The notes under the pieces are model-generated. The model was given only the letters and a program-made list of their open reading frames with translations, made no database searches and had not been told where the DNA came from. From the NCBI GenBank assembly GCA_016235025.1, contig JACRMV010000002.1, positions 310,001 through 374,000 of the forward strand: 64,000 nt of DNA, written 5' to 3'. The first letter of the stretch is position 1; each line of letters begins with the position of its first letter. The translations under genes were made by a program, and so were the position numbers. Positions 18,714-27,579 of this stretch are shown here, one piece after another. The stretch comes from Rhodocyclales bacterium. GTDB lineage: Bacteria > Pseudomonadota > Gammaproteobacteria > Burkholderiales > Rhodocyclaceae.

Positions 18714-19403
18714 TCAATATGTTACTTCGATCGTACCATTGGTGCGCGCGATGCCGCTGATTACTTGCCCGGAGGCAAGGCGAACTTGCACGACCTGGCC
18801 TGCAGCGGCATTGTTGAGGGCGCGCCCTTCGCTCGAGACCTGAAAGCCGGGGCCGTTTGAGAAAACCTTCACGCTCTGCCCTTGTTTGACCACCAGTGGC
18901 TTGCGCAGCATGTCGCTGCGCAAGGGCCGGCCAGCCGGCAGGGAGACGCTGGAAGCCTGGCCAATTGCCTGTGCCATGTCGGTTAACACATCTGCCGGCA
19001 GGTCGGACAAGTCGCCTTGGCGTTGCGCAATGTCCGTTGCGGTGAGTACCTGGCCCCTGCTTACAGGATGAGCGCTGACCAGGTAGCTGGCGACGACATG
19101 AATTTGCACCGGGACATAAAGACGCCATGTTGCGCCTTCGACGCACCGCACGTTGACGTGGGTGCGCCCCCACGGCCTGGCCCCGGCATCCATCGTCACA
19201 TCGAAGTTGCGGCAGCCATCGGGCAAGCCGCTGGAGTTGATGGCGCCAATGCTGTAATCGACCTGGCCCGGCAAGCCCTTGGCCTGGATGCGCAGGAACT
19301 CTTCGATGGCGCGCTGAATGGGTTCCGGCTCAGCCGCTTGTGCAGGGGCGCCAGCCAGGCCAAGCAGTACCGAGAACAGCAGAAACAGGGCGGGCGGATT
19401 CAT
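18714..19403 (-). CDS. flgA: P-ring assembly chaperone FlgA
   Basis: 229 residues from ATG 19403 (MNPPALFLLFSVLLGLAGA); the upstream in-frame extension lacks a signal sequence at its start. A cleavable signal peptide ends near residue 22 (APAQAAEP). The periplasmic part carries the SAF/ChapFlgA domain (VSAHPVSRGQVLTATDI, then KPLVVKQGQSVKVFSNGPGF). It assists FlgI assembly into the P ring. Transcribed divergently from flgB; flgM follows 146 bp downstream but has its own promoter. Confidence 0.93.
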   Translation of the reverse strand: MNPPALFLLFSVLLGLAGAPAQAAEPEPIQRAIEEFLRIQAKGLPGQVDYSIGAINSSGLPDGCRNFDVTMDAGARPWGRTHVNVRCVEGATWRLYVPVQIHVVASYLVSAHPVSRGQVLTATDIAQRQGDLSDLPADVLTDMAQAIGQASSVSLPAGRPLRSDMLRKPLVVKQGQSVKVFSNGPGFQVSSEGRALNNAAAGQVVQVRLASGQVISGIARTNGTIEVTY

Positions 19404-19473
19404 GAGGGTGAGATTACAGCATCGCAATTGGATGAATGCCTCCAGTAGCATCAAACTAGCCCTGCTTTTCAAG

Positions 19474-19488
19474 CGGCAACTTTTGCCG
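19474..19488. promoter_or_regulatory. Flagellar palindrome 2 between flgA and flgB
   Basis: CGGCAA-CTT-TTGCCG, part of a perfect 17-bp dyad with one more G/C pair on each side. It lies 86 bp upstream of the flgB sigma-54 element, a usual enhancer distance for an NtrC-type activator, and 71 bp upstream of the divergent flgA start. Confidence 0.75.
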
Positions 19489-19573
19489 CGTGCTTGCCGT
19501 TGCATGCGTCAGTCTTGCCGATCAATGCCAGATATCGCCTGTATTTGCAATGCTCGGCGACTTTGTAGGTGCA

Positions 19574-19589
19574 TGGCACGAATGGTGCA
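19574..19589 (+). promoter_or_regulatory. Sigma-54 promoter of the flgB operon
   Basis: TGGCACG-AATG-GTGCA: the -24 element is perfect and the GG-to-GC spacing is 10 bases as required; the -12 has G for the first T. It lies about 46 bp before the flgB start. Confidence 0.75.
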
Positions 19590-19634
19590 TAGCCTCTGCC
19601 ATGGAATTCATGCACGTTCAATGAGACCGAAATC

Positions 19635-20054
19635 GTGATCGACCGCTTCGACGCCCAGCTTCAAATCCAGCGCGCTGCATTGGGTGCGTTGACCTACCGC
19701 CAGGAGTTGCTGGCCTCCAACATCGCCAATGCCGATACGCCGAACTTCAAGGCGCGTGATATCGACTTCAAGGGTGCGCTGGAGGCTGCGGTTGCCGGAC
19801 GGACGGGTGGCAGGGTTGCCAGTGTCGCTTTGGCCGCCACATCGCCTCGCCATATTGGCGGCGCCCTGTCAGCGGGCGGAGCGTTTGCCGGGGCAGTCAA
19901 ATATCGCACGGAGTTCCAGCCCAATGTCGATGGCAATACCGTGAATATGGACATCGAGCGCAGCGCCTTTGCCGAAAATGCGCTGCGCGTGGAAGCCGCG
20001 ATGAGCTTCATCACCGGTGATATCAAGAGCCTGCAACTGGCGATGAGTCCGTAA
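19635..20054 (+). CDS. flgB: Proximal rod protein FlgB
   Basis: 139 residues, normal length. The N-terminal rod motif is present ([27 protein letters not shown]), as is the C-terminal helical region ([24 protein letters not shown]). FlgB is the first rod subunit, placed on the MS ring with FliE. GTG or ATG starts near 19635 are possible; the one used gives the expected N-terminus [16 protein letters not shown]. It opens the flgBCDEFGHI operon behind a sigma-54 promoter. Confidence 0.95.
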   Translation: MIDRFDAQLQIQRAALGALTYRQELLASNIANADTPNFKARDIDFKGALEAAVAGRTGGRVASVALAATSPRHIGGALSAGGAFAGAVKYRTEFQPNVDGNTVNMDIERSAFAENALRVEAAMSFITGDIKSLQLAMSP

Positions 20055-20056
20055 TC

Positions 20057-20458
20057 ATGAGCCTGCTTAACGTTTTTTCGATCGCTGGTTCCGCGCTTAC
20101 CGCGCAATCCGCCCGCCTCAATGCCGTCGCCAGCAATCTGGCGAATGCTGACAGCACGGTCGGCGCCGATGGTCAGCCCTACCGCGCCAAGCAGGTGGTG
20201 TTCAAGGCGACCCCGGTCGAAGGTGGCGGCATCGGTGTGCGGGTTACGCAAGTGGTCGATAGTGCGGCGCCGCTGCGCATGATGTATGACCCGAAAAATC
20301 CGGCTGCCGACGCACGGGGCTATGTCGCCATGCCGAATGTGAATGTGGTGGATGAAATGGTCAATATGATTTCTGCCTCGCGGTCGTACCAGAACAATGC
20401 CGAGGTGATGAATACCGCCAGGTCGCTGTTGCAGAAAACACTGGCAATTGGGCAATAA
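20057..20458 (+). CDS. flgC: Proximal rod protein FlgC
   Basis: 133 residues, standard. Begins with the rod signature ([27 protein letters not shown]) and ends with the conserved C-terminal segment [20 protein letters not shown]. It polymerises on FlgB in the periplasmic rod. It starts 2 bp after flgB and is followed by flgD after 32 bp. Confidence 0.96.
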   Translation: MSLLNVFSIAGSALTAQSARLNAVASNLANADSTVGADGQPYRAKQVVFKATPVEGGGIGVRVTQVVDSAAPLRMMYDPKNPAADARGYVAMPNVNVVDEMVNMISASRSYQNNAEVMNTARSLLQKTLAIGQ

Positions 20459-20490
20459 GGCAGGTCAGGAGCGTTTGAAAGGAGAAGGAA

Positions 20491-21168
20491 ATGGTCACGG
20501 CAGTTACAAACAATGATTCGGCAACGCAGGCCTTATTGGCTGCGGCCAATGGCACAGCCAAGAAAGCCGCCAGCGCGACGACGGATGCTCAGGACCGTTT
20601 CCTCAAGCTGCTGACGACGCAGCTGAAAAACCAGGATCCGCTCAATCCCATGGACAACGCCCAGATGACATCGCAACTGGCGCAGATCAGTACTGTGGAT
20701 GGCATCGAGAAGCTTAACGCCACGTTGCAAAAGCTGCTGTCCTCGAGCACCGATTCGGAAACACTCCAGGCGGCGGCACTGGTCGGGCGTCAAGTGATTG
20801 TTGCGGGTAACGGCATGAATCTCACCGATGCAGGCGCTGTCGGTGGTGTCGAGCTGGCTTCCAATGCCGATCAAGTGGTCGTTACCGTCAAGGATGTCAA
20901 TGGGCTGGTAATGAACACCATCAATCTTGGCAAGCTCGATGCCGGCGTGCATAACTTCGTCTGGGACGGCAAGACAGATGCCGGAGTGAAGGCAGTGAAT
21001 GGCAGCTACAGCATCACGGTGGCGGCGACACAGGGCTCAAATAATGTCGCGGCGACGGCCTTGCAACTTGCCGGCGTGCAGAACATCAACCGGAGCAGTC
21101 AGGGCGTGAGCCTGAATCTCGGGGCTCTGGGTCTGATTACCTTGAACGATATCAAGCAAATTTTCTAA
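20491..21168 (+). CDS. flgD: Hook cap protein FlgD
   Basis: 225 residues. The N-terminal signature DRFLKLLTTQLKNQDPLNPMDNAQMTSQLAQ is typical and is followed by the FlgD Ig-like and tudor-like domains (VTVKDVNGLVMNTINLG, then FVWDGKTDAGVKAVNGSY). FlgD caps the growing hook and is replaced by FlgK when the hook is complete. GGAGAAGGA precedes the ATG. Confidence 0.95.
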   Translation: MVTAVTNNDSATQALLAAANGTAKKAASATTDAQDRFLKLLTTQLKNQDPLNPMDNAQMTSQLAQISTVDGIEKLNATLQKLLSSSTDSETLQAAALVGRQVIVAGNGMNLTDAGAVGGVELASNADQVVVTVKDVNGLVMNTINLGKLDAGVHNFVWDGKTDAGVKAVNGSYSITVAATQGSNNVAATALQLAGVQNINRSSQGVSLNLGALGLITLNDIKQIF

Positions 21169-21180
21169 GCGGAGAAGAAT

Positions 21181-22458
21181 ATGAGCTTTCAACAAGGATT
21201 AAGTGGCTTGAATGCGTCAGCCAAGGCGCTCGATACCATCGGCAATAACATTGCCAATTCGAACACGGTCGGCTACAAGGCGGGTTCGACGCAATTTACC
21301 GATGTCTTCGCCGCCTCGCTGAACGGCGCCGGGGCGTCGCCGATCGGCCTGGGAACACGGGTGTCTACTGTCGTGCAGCAATTTACCCAAGGCAATATTT
21401 CGGTGACCAACAATCCGCTGGATATTGCCATCAACGGTGGCGGTTTCTTCCAGATGGACGATGGTCTGGGCGGCACGCTCTACAGTCGCAATGGCCAGTT
21501 CCAGCTGGACAAGGATGGTTTCATCGTCAATGCCCAGGGCTTGCAGCTCAAGGGCATCATGGCGGTCAATGGCGTTGTCTCGCCCGGAAGTCCCAATGTT
21601 CCGCTGCGTCTTTTTGATCCCACCCAGAGCCTGACTGGTTCACCCCTGGCCACAGGAACCAGCGTCGCTGCCACCGGCGTGCAGGCCAATATCAATCTCG
21701 ATTCGCGCGTGGCGCCGCCGGCGACCAGTCCGTTCAATTACGCTGACCCGACGTCCTACAATCAATCGACGGCGGTGACGACCTATGACAGTCTCGGCAA
21801 CCCGCACACCTACTCGATGTACTTTGTCAAAACGGCCGCGAATGCGTGGGACGTGTATGCCACCGTGACCAATCCGGCAGGTGCTTCGCCCACGTTTACC
21901 AATCTGGGCGCGACCGGCAGTTTGACGTTCAATGCTTCCGGCCAGCTTATATCGGCGCCCATCGCCGAATCGCTGACTCCCGCACAGCTAGGCTATGCCG
22001 GTGCGGTCAATACGATGAACTTCAACCTGAACTTCTCGGGCAGCACCCAGTTCGGCTCGCCGTTTGCGGTCAATACGCTGCTCCAGGACGGTTATGCGGC
22101 CGGCTCGCTGGCAGGATTCAAGATTGGCAGCGATGGCACCGTGCTGGGAAATTACACCAATGGCCAGTCGACGGTGCTGGGTCAGGCCGTGCTGGCCACC
22201 TTCCGCAATCCGCAAGGGCTGCAACCGCTGGGCAACAACGTCTGGGCGCAGACGCCGGACAGCGGCACCACTATTCTCGGCACGCCGGGTTCTTCCGGCC
22301 AGTTTGGTGTCTTTCAGTCCGCTGCGGTGGAGGATTCCAATATCGACCTGACGGCGGAACTGGTCAGCATGATTACCCAGCAACGCGTCTATCAGGCCAA
22401 CGCGCAGACCATCAAGACGCAGGACAGCATTCTGCAGACGCTGGTCAATCTGCGGTGA
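21181..22458 (+). CDS. flgE: Flagellar hook protein FlgE
   Basis: 425 residues, average for FlgE. It has the N-terminal rod/hook motif (GLSGLNASAKALDTIGNNIANSNTVGYKAG), the FlgE D1/D2 region and the C-terminal motif (AAVEDSNIDLTAELVSMITQQRVYQANAQTI, in segments). About 130 copies form the universal joint of the flagellum. It is preceded by GGAGAAG. The 51-bp gap to flgF contains repeat copy 6. Confidence 0.96.
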   Translation: MSFQQGLSGLNASAKALDTIGNNIANSNTVGYKAGSTQFTDVFAASLNGAGASPIGLGTRVSTVVQQFTQGNISVTNNPLDIAINGGGFFQMDDGLGGTLYSRNGQFQLDKDGFIVNAQGLQLKGIMAVNGVVSPGSPNVPLRLFDPTQSLTGSPLATGTSVAATGVQANINLDSRVAPPATSPFNYADPTSYNQSTAVTTYDSLGNPHTYSMYFVKTAANAWDVYATVTNPAGASPTFTNLGATGSLTFNASGQLISAPIAESLTPAQLGYAGAVNTMNFNLNFSGSTQFGSPFAVNTLLQDGYAAGSLAGFKIGSDGTVLGNYTNGQSTVLGQAVLATFRNPQGLQPLGNNVWAQTPDSGTTILGTPGSSGQFGVFQSAAVEDSNIDLTAELVSMITQQRVYQANAQTIKTQDSILQTLVNLR

Positions 22459-22464
22459 TGAATA

Positions 22465-22488
22465 AAAAGTCGGCGCCGGCGATACGGC
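22465..22488 (-). repeat. Dispersed 24-bp repeat, copy 6
   Basis: GCCGT-ATC-GCCGGCGCCGACTTTT, one mismatch (A to G). Intergenic, filling half of the flgE-flgF gap and so inside the flgF leader. Confidence 0.9.
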
Positions 22489-22509
22489 GAATGAATTGAA
22501 AGGCGACCC

Positions 22510-23262
22510 ATGGATCGACTGATTTACACCGCCATGACCGGCGCCAGCCAGACCCTGAGTCGCCAGGCGGCGGTGGCGCACAATCTCGCCAACGTGTCGA
22601 CCGCCGGCTACCGTGCGGAAGAACACCGGTTGCGGGCGGTGCAGGTGCAATCGAATGCGGCACAGCCTGGTTTGCCGACGCGCGCTTTTGCCGTTGATGC
22701 CAGCACGCACAACGATTTCACGCCGGGGCCGCAGATTTATACCGGCCGCGCATTCGACATGGCGCTGCAGGGCCCGGGCTGGATTGCCGTGCAGGCCGCG
22801 GACGGGAGCGAGGCCTATACCCGCAATGGAAGTTTCGAGCTGAACGTCAATGGCATCGTGCAAACCCGCAATGGTTTGCCGGTGCAAGGCGATGGCGGCC
22901 CGATTTCGATACCGCCGGAAGTCAAGGTCAGCGTTGGCGTCGATGGCACGGTTTCGGTGATCCCGGAGTCGGGCGCGCAAAATACCGTCAATGTGATCGG
23001 CCGCATCAAGCTGGTCAATCCGCCGGAAGCCGATCTGGTGCGTGGCGAAGACGGCCTGTTCCGGCTCAGGGACGGCAGCGCGGCGCCCGTCGATGAGCGG
23101 GCGAGAATCGCCTCGGGCTATACCGAAGGCAGCAACGTCAATGCCGCCGAGCAGATGGTGACCATGATTTCACTGGCACGCCAGTTTGAAATGCAGATGA
23201 AGATGTTGTCTACGGCCGATGCCAACGACCGCGCCGCCGCCCAAATTCTCTCTGCAAGGTAG
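22510..23262 (+). CDS. flgF: Proximal rod protein FlgF
   Basis: 250 residues. It has the rod N-terminus (YTAMTGASQTLSRQAAVAHNLANVSTAGYRAE), the middle domain and the C-terminal helix (GSNVNAAEQMVTMISLARQFEMQMKML, in segments). FlgF joins FlgB/FlgC to the distal rod protein FlgG. It is co-transcribed with its neighbours; flgG starts 21 bp later. Confidence 0.95.
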   Translation: MDRLIYTAMTGASQTLSRQAAVAHNLANVSTAGYRAEEHRLRAVQVQSNAAQPGLPTRAFAVDASTHNDFTPGPQIYTGRAFDMALQGPGWIAVQAADGSEAYTRNGSFELNVNGIVQTRNGLPVQGDGGPISIPPEVKVSVGVDGTVSVIPESGAQNTVNVIGRIKLVNPPEADLVRGEDGLFRLRDGSAAPVDERARIASGYTEGSNVNAAEQMVTMISLARQFEMQMKMLSTADANDRAAAQILSAR

Positions 23263-23283
23263 TTTCTTGAAAAGGTACACGCC

Positions 23284-24066
23284 ATGATTCGTTCGCTCTG
23301 GATTGCAAAAACAGGCCTCGATGCCCAGCAAACCAACCTGGATGTCATTTCCAATAATCTGGCCAACGTCAGCACCAACGGCTTCAAGCGTGCCCGCGCA
23401 GTGTTCGAGGACTTGCTCTACCAGACCATGCGCCAGCCCGGCGCACAGTCGTCGCAACAGACGCAGATTCCGTCGGGGCTGATGCTGGGCACGGGCGTAC
23501 GGCCGATCTCGACCGAGCGGATTTTTGCCCAGGGCAGCCTGCAACGCACCGAGGCCCCGCTTGATCTCGCCATCAATGGCAATGGCTTCTTCCAGATCCA
23601 GATGCCGGACGGCACGCTGGCCTACACCCGCGATGGCTCCTTCCAGCTCGACAACACGGGCCAGATTGTCACCTCCAGCGGCTATCCGGTGTCGCCGGCG
23701 ATCACCATTCCGAGCACGGCGACCAGCATTTCAATCAGCCGCGACGGCATTGTTTCCTACACCGAGCAGGGTGTGACGACGCCGACCCAGGCCGGCACCA
23801 TCCAGCTCGCCGGCTTTGTCAACAATGGCGGCCTGCAAAGCATGGGCGAGAATTTGTTTGTTGAAACCGCCTCTTCGGGCACGCCAACCCCCAACACGCC
23901 GGGTACCAATGGCACCGGCCTGCTCAATCAGGGCTACGTCGAAACATCGAACGTCAACGTCGCGGAAGAACTGGTCACCATGATCCAGACCCAACGCGCC
24001 TATGAGCTTAATTCCAAGGCGGTGAGCACGTCAGACGCCATGCTGGCGCGGCTCACGCAACTGTAG
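23284..24066 (+). CDS. flgG: Distal rod protein FlgG
   Basis: 260 residues, exactly the usual size. Conserved start [20 protein letters not shown] and end ([20 protein letters not shown], then [16 protein letters not shown]). FlgG forms the long distal rod that passes through the P and L rings, which are encoded next by flgI and flgH. Confidence 0.97.
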   Translation: MIRSLWIAKTGLDAQQTNLDVISNNLANVSTNGFKRARAVFEDLLYQTMRQPGAQSSQQTQIPSGLMLGTGVRPISTERIFAQGSLQRTEAPLDLAINGNGFFQIQMPDGTLAYTRDGSFQLDNTGQIVTSSGYPVSPAITIPSTATSISISRDGIVSYTEQGVTTPTQAGTIQLAGFVNNGGLQSMGENLFVETASSGTPTPNTPGTNGTGLLNQGYVETSNVNVAEELVTMIQTQRAYELNSKAVSTSDAMLARLTQL

Positions 24067-24095
24067 GGTGATGGCGACCATGCGCGAGGCAGATC

Positions 24096-24758
24096 ATGAA
24101 TAAATCGCTGGGTGGATTATTCGTTGCTGTGCTGCTGGCCGGCTGCGTCACGACCACGCCACCGACAGCCGTGCATCAACCGATGACAGCCCGGCCGGAG
24201 CCGCGGACGGTGACCCCGAGCAACGGCGCGATTTACAACGTTGCCTCCGCGCGCCCGCTGTTTGAAGACCGGCGCGCCCGTTTCGTCGGCGATACGCTGA
24301 TCATCAATATCCAGGAAAAAGTCCAGGCGTCGAAGAAATCGGAAAACAAGACCACGCGCAGCCACGAGGTTGACGCCAGTGTGCCAACCATCGTCGGTCT
24401 GCCGTTCAAGGGCGCCCAGGGCACCACATTGTCGGCCAGCAGCAGCAACGATTTCAATGGCAAGGGTGAGAACACCTCATCCAATAATTTCACCGGCACG
24501 CTTACGGTGACTGTCATCGAGGTCTATCCCAATGGCAATCTCCTGGTGTCGGGTGAAAAGCAGATCGGCCTGAAAGAGGGCGAGGAGTTCATCCGCTTCT
24601 CCGGCGTGGTCAACCCGAACACCATTACGGGCGCCAATACCGTGGTTTCGACCCAGGTCGCCGATGCCCGCATCGAATACAAGGCTAACGGCTTTATAGA
24701 TTCGGCGCAGGTGATGGGCTGGCTGGGACGTTTCTTCCTTTCCTTCATGCCGTTTTAG
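24096..24758 (+). CDS. flgH: L-ring lipoprotein FlgH
   Basis: 220 residues. An N-terminal lipoprotein signal (GLFVAVLLAGCVTT) has its lipobox cysteine at about 17. The mature part has the FlgH motifs FVGDTLIINIQEKVQASKKSENKT and LLVSGEKQIGLKEGEEFIRFSG, split here for brevity. It builds the outer-membrane L ring. It lies 9 bp before flgI. Confidence 0.96.
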   Translation: MNKSLGGLFVAVLLAGCVTTTPPTAVHQPMTARPEPRTVTPSNGAIYNVASARPLFEDRRARFVGDTLIINIQEKVQASKKSENKTTRSHEVDASVPTIVGLPFKGAQGTTLSASSSNDFNGKGENTSSNNFTGTLTVTVIEVYPNGNLLVSGEKQIGLKEGEEFIRFSGVVNPNTITGANTVVSTQVADARIEYKANGFIDSAQVMGWLGRFFLSFMPF

Positions 24759-24767
24759 GAGCGCGCC

Positions 24768-25880
24768 ATGACCCGCATCGAAAAAGGCTTTCTGATCCTG
24801 GTCTGGCTGATGGCCGGATTGATGGTGGCGGATGCGGCGCGTGCCGAACGCATCAAGGACCTCGCCACCATCGCCGGTGTGCGCAACAACCAGCTGGCGG
24901 GCTATGGCCTTGTGGTGGGCCTCGATAACAGCGGCGACCAGACGACCCAGACGCCTTTTACCGTGCAAAGCATTATCAACATGCTGTCCGGAATGGGCGT
25001 CAATTTGCCGCCGGGCTTGTCCCTGCAACTGAAAAATGTTGCCGCCGTGGTGGTCACCGCCACCTTGCCGCCCTTTGCCCGCGCCGGACAGCAGATCGAC
25101 ATCACGGTGTCGTCGATCGGCAATGCGAAAAGCCTGAAGGGCGGCACGTTGGTCATGACCCCTCTGAAGGGCGCGGATGGGCAGGTTTATGGCATGGCCC
25201 AAGGCAATGTGGTGGTGGTCGGTGCGGGCGCTTCCGGCGCCGGTTCCAAAACCACGATCAATCAATTGTCGGTCGGACGCATTGCCTCAGGGGCAACCGT
25301 CGAGCGTGAAGTACCGATGACGGTAGGGCAGGGCGAGTTTGTCTATTTCGATCTGAACACGACCGATTTTGGCACCGCGCAACAGATGGTCGAGGCGATC
25401 AATCGCATTGCGCCAGGCGCCGCAACCGCAACCGACGGACGCCAGATACGGGTGCGTGCGCCGGTCAATCCGGATGAACGGGTGAGTTTCATCGGCCGCC
25501 TCGAGAGCATCGAGGTCAAGCCGGCCAGAATGGCAGCCAAGGTGATCGTCAATAGCCGCACCGGATCGGTGGTGATGAATCAGTCGGTGCAGCTCGAGAA
25601 TTGCGCCGTTGCCCACGGCAATCTCTCGGTTTCGGTCAATACCGAAAATACCGTGAGTCAGCCCGGCGCACTGTCGGGTGGGCAGACGGCGGGCGTGGCG
25701 AATGCGCAGATCGAGATCAAGCAGGAGGGCGGTGCGTTGATGAACATCAAGGGCAGTGCCAATCTTGCCGAAATCGTCAAAGCGTTGAATGCCCTGGGTG
25801 CCAATCCGCAGGATTTGATTGCCATCCTCCAGGCGATGAAGTCCGCCGGGGCCTTGCGGGCGGAGCTGGAGATTATTTGA
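24768..25880 (+). CDS. flgI: P-ring protein FlgI
   Basis: 370 residues with an N-terminal signal peptide (FLILVWLMAGLMVADAARA). Family features include AERIKDLATIAGVRNNQLAG, YGLVVGLDNSGDQTTQTPFT and a conserved C-terminus (NLAEIVKALNALGANPQDLI, then ILQAMKSAGALRAELEII). It forms the periplasmic P ring with the help of FlgA. It is the last structural gene before an unrelated M48 protease gene interrupts the flg operon. Confidence 0.97.
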   Translation: MTRIEKGFLILVWLMAGLMVADAARAERIKDLATIAGVRNNQLAGYGLVVGLDNSGDQTTQTPFTVQSIINMLSGMGVNLPPGLSLQLKNVAAVVVTATLPPFARAGQQIDITVSSIGNAKSLKGGTLVMTPLKGADGQVYGMAQGNVVVVGAGASGAGSKTTINQLSVGRIASGATVEREVPMTVGQGEFVYFDLNTTDFGTAQQMVEAINRIAPGAATATDGRQIRVRAPVNPDERVSFIGRLESIEVKPARMAAKVIVNSRTGSVVMNQSVQLENCAVAHGNLSVSVNTENTVSQPGALSGGQTAGVANAQIEIKQEGGALMNIKGSANLAEIVKALNALGANPQDLIAILQAMKSAGALRAELEII

Positions 25881-25901
25881 TCATCATTCCTGGTGGGTAG
25901 C

Positions 25902-27407
25902 ATGGCCATTTGCGAAAAACTCCGAATTGCACTGCCGGTCTGTGCCCTGGTTTTTCTAGCCGCATGCGCCACGGTGCGCAATCCGGTGACGGGCGAATAC
26001 GAGCGCACGGTGATGGATGAACGCAGCGAGCTTGCTGCTGGACAAAAAAACCATCAGGAAGTATTGAAAGAATATCGCGCGCTGGATAACCCGCTGCTGC
26101 AAGCCTATGTAAACACGATAGGCCAGAAGCTGGCCAAGGCCTCGCAGCGCGCCAACCTCGAATGGCACTTTACAGTGCTGGATAGTCCCGAGATCAATGC
26201 GTTTGCCTTGCCCGGCGGGTATGTCTACATTACACGCGGCATTCTGGCGTACTTTAACGATGAAGCAGAGCTCGCTGGCGTGCTGGGGCACGAGATCGGC
26301 CACGTTACCGCACGACATGCCTCGCAGCGCGCGACGCGTCAGCAGGCTGCCGGTGTGGGCGTGTTGCTGGCCAGCGTGCTCGGCGCGGTGCTCGAAAGCA
26401 AGGGTTATGGCGGGGCGGGCGATTTAACCCAGCAGGTATCGCAAATGACTGCCGCAGGATATATCGCCTCCTACAGCCGTGATCAGGAGTCACAGGCCGA
26501 CCAGCTGGGCGCGCAGTATCTCGCCGGCAACCAGTACGACTCGGCGCGCATGATTGATGTCATTGACATGCTCGGAAAGCAGGAGCAGTTCGCGGCAGAC
26601 CTTGCCCGAAAAGAAGGGCACACCCCGGCTCCGCGCGCGGACTGGCTGGCCTCGCATCCCAGTAACGACAAGCGGCTGAACGACATCCGCCAGACCGCTT
26701 TGCGGTACCACAACCCGCAAGCTGCTCAAGCGGCAAAGGGTCGCGAACGGTTTCTCAAGGCCATTGACGGTATTACCTTTGGCGAAAGCCGCGAAGAAGG
26801 CGTGACGCGCGGCCAGGAGTTTTTTCACGAGCCGCTGGGCTTTGCGCTGACAGCGCCGACCGGCTGGAGGATAAAAAACACATCAAGCGAACTCGTCATG
26901 ATGAATGGCGCGGGGGATGCCGCGCTCATCATGCGCACCCTGCCCGCCGATGCGGGAGCGACACACGCGGATATTGTGCGCAGGGTGTTCAATCCGGTGA
27001 GCGGACGCACGACACAGGCCAGCATCAATGGTTTTGCCGCGACTCATTTTGTCGGCGTGGCGCGCACGCAATCCGGCACGCAAGCCGTGGATGCAACGAT
27101 CATCAGCGGGCCCAATAACCAGAATTATCTTTTTTTGCATGCCGCAAAAAGCGCGGCAATTTTGCAACGCGAGCGCGACATGCTGCTCACCGCAGAAAAC
27201 AGTTTTCGCGCAATCAGTGCCCAAGAGCGCTTATTGGCGCGTCCCTGGCAGTTGCGGCAGGTGGCCTTCCCTGCGGGCGGCTTTGCGCAACTCGTCAAGC
27301 GCGCTCCGGCAACCTTGCCTGACGCCGAAGCGCAATTGCGTTTGCTCAACGGCGCCTACCCCGATGGCGTGATTCAACCGGGAACGCTGGTGAAGACCGT
27401 GGAATGA
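25902..27407 (+). CDS. M48 family metalloprotease, lipoprotein
   Basis: 501 residues from ATG 25902, with GGTGGG 4-9 bp upstream; a GTG three codons earlier is possible. The signal peptide ends in the lipobox FLAAC (Cys near 23). A zinc protease domain carries HEIGH within GVLGHEIGHVTARHA (about 129-142) and a downstream Glu region (SRDQESQADQLGAQY), as in BepA/LoiP-type proteases. The C-terminal third (FHEPLGFALTAPTGWRIKNT) looks like a separate substrate-binding or PDZ-less domain. It is probably a periplasmic quality-control protease. It lies between flgI and flgJ, 21 bp after flgI, which is not a usual flagellar position. Confidence 0.85.
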   Translation: MAICEKLRIALPVCALVFLAACATVRNPVTGEYERTVMDERSELAAGQKNHQEVLKEYRALDNPLLQAYVNTIGQKLAKASQRANLEWHFTVLDSPEINAFALPGGYVYITRGILAYFNDEAELAGVLGHEIGHVTARHASQRATRQQAAGVGVLLASVLGAVLESKGYGGAGDLTQQVSQMTAAGYIASYSRDQESQADQLGAQYLAGNQYDSARMIDVIDMLGKQEQFAADLARKEGHTPAPRADWLASHPSNDKRLNDIRQTALRYHNPQAAQAAKGRERFLKAIDGITFGESREEGVTRGQEFFHEPLGFALTAPTGWRIKNTSSELVMMNGAGDAALIMRTLPADAGATHADIVRRVFNPVSGRTTQASINGFAATHFVGVARTQSGTQAVDATIISGPNNQNYLFLHAAKSAAILQRERDMLLTAENSFRAISAQERLLARPWQLRQVAFPAGGFAQLVKRAPATLPDAEAQLRLLNGAYPDGVIQPGTLVKTVE

Positions 27408-27579
27408 ACGCTCTGCTTGCGATCTTCCGGGTAGTCATGAAGTGCTCCCCTGCGCAGCGGATATCCTGGCTGGAAACTTGTTTCACGGTTGCGGCTGCCT
27501 GATTCGTCGAGTCATGGAAGTTTTGCCGGTTTGATTCACAGACTGCTTCGGTACTGACCATGCGATCCTGCTTCCTGCC
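27408..27579 (+). promoter_or_regulatory. flgJ upstream region with a degenerate palindrome
   Basis: A 172-bp gap. ATGGAA-GTT-TTGCCG at 27514-27528 keeps the right half of the flagellar palindrome and three of the six bases of the left half. I found no sigma-54 or sigma-28 promoter here. flgJ may have its own weak control or be read through from upstream. Confidence 0.35.
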
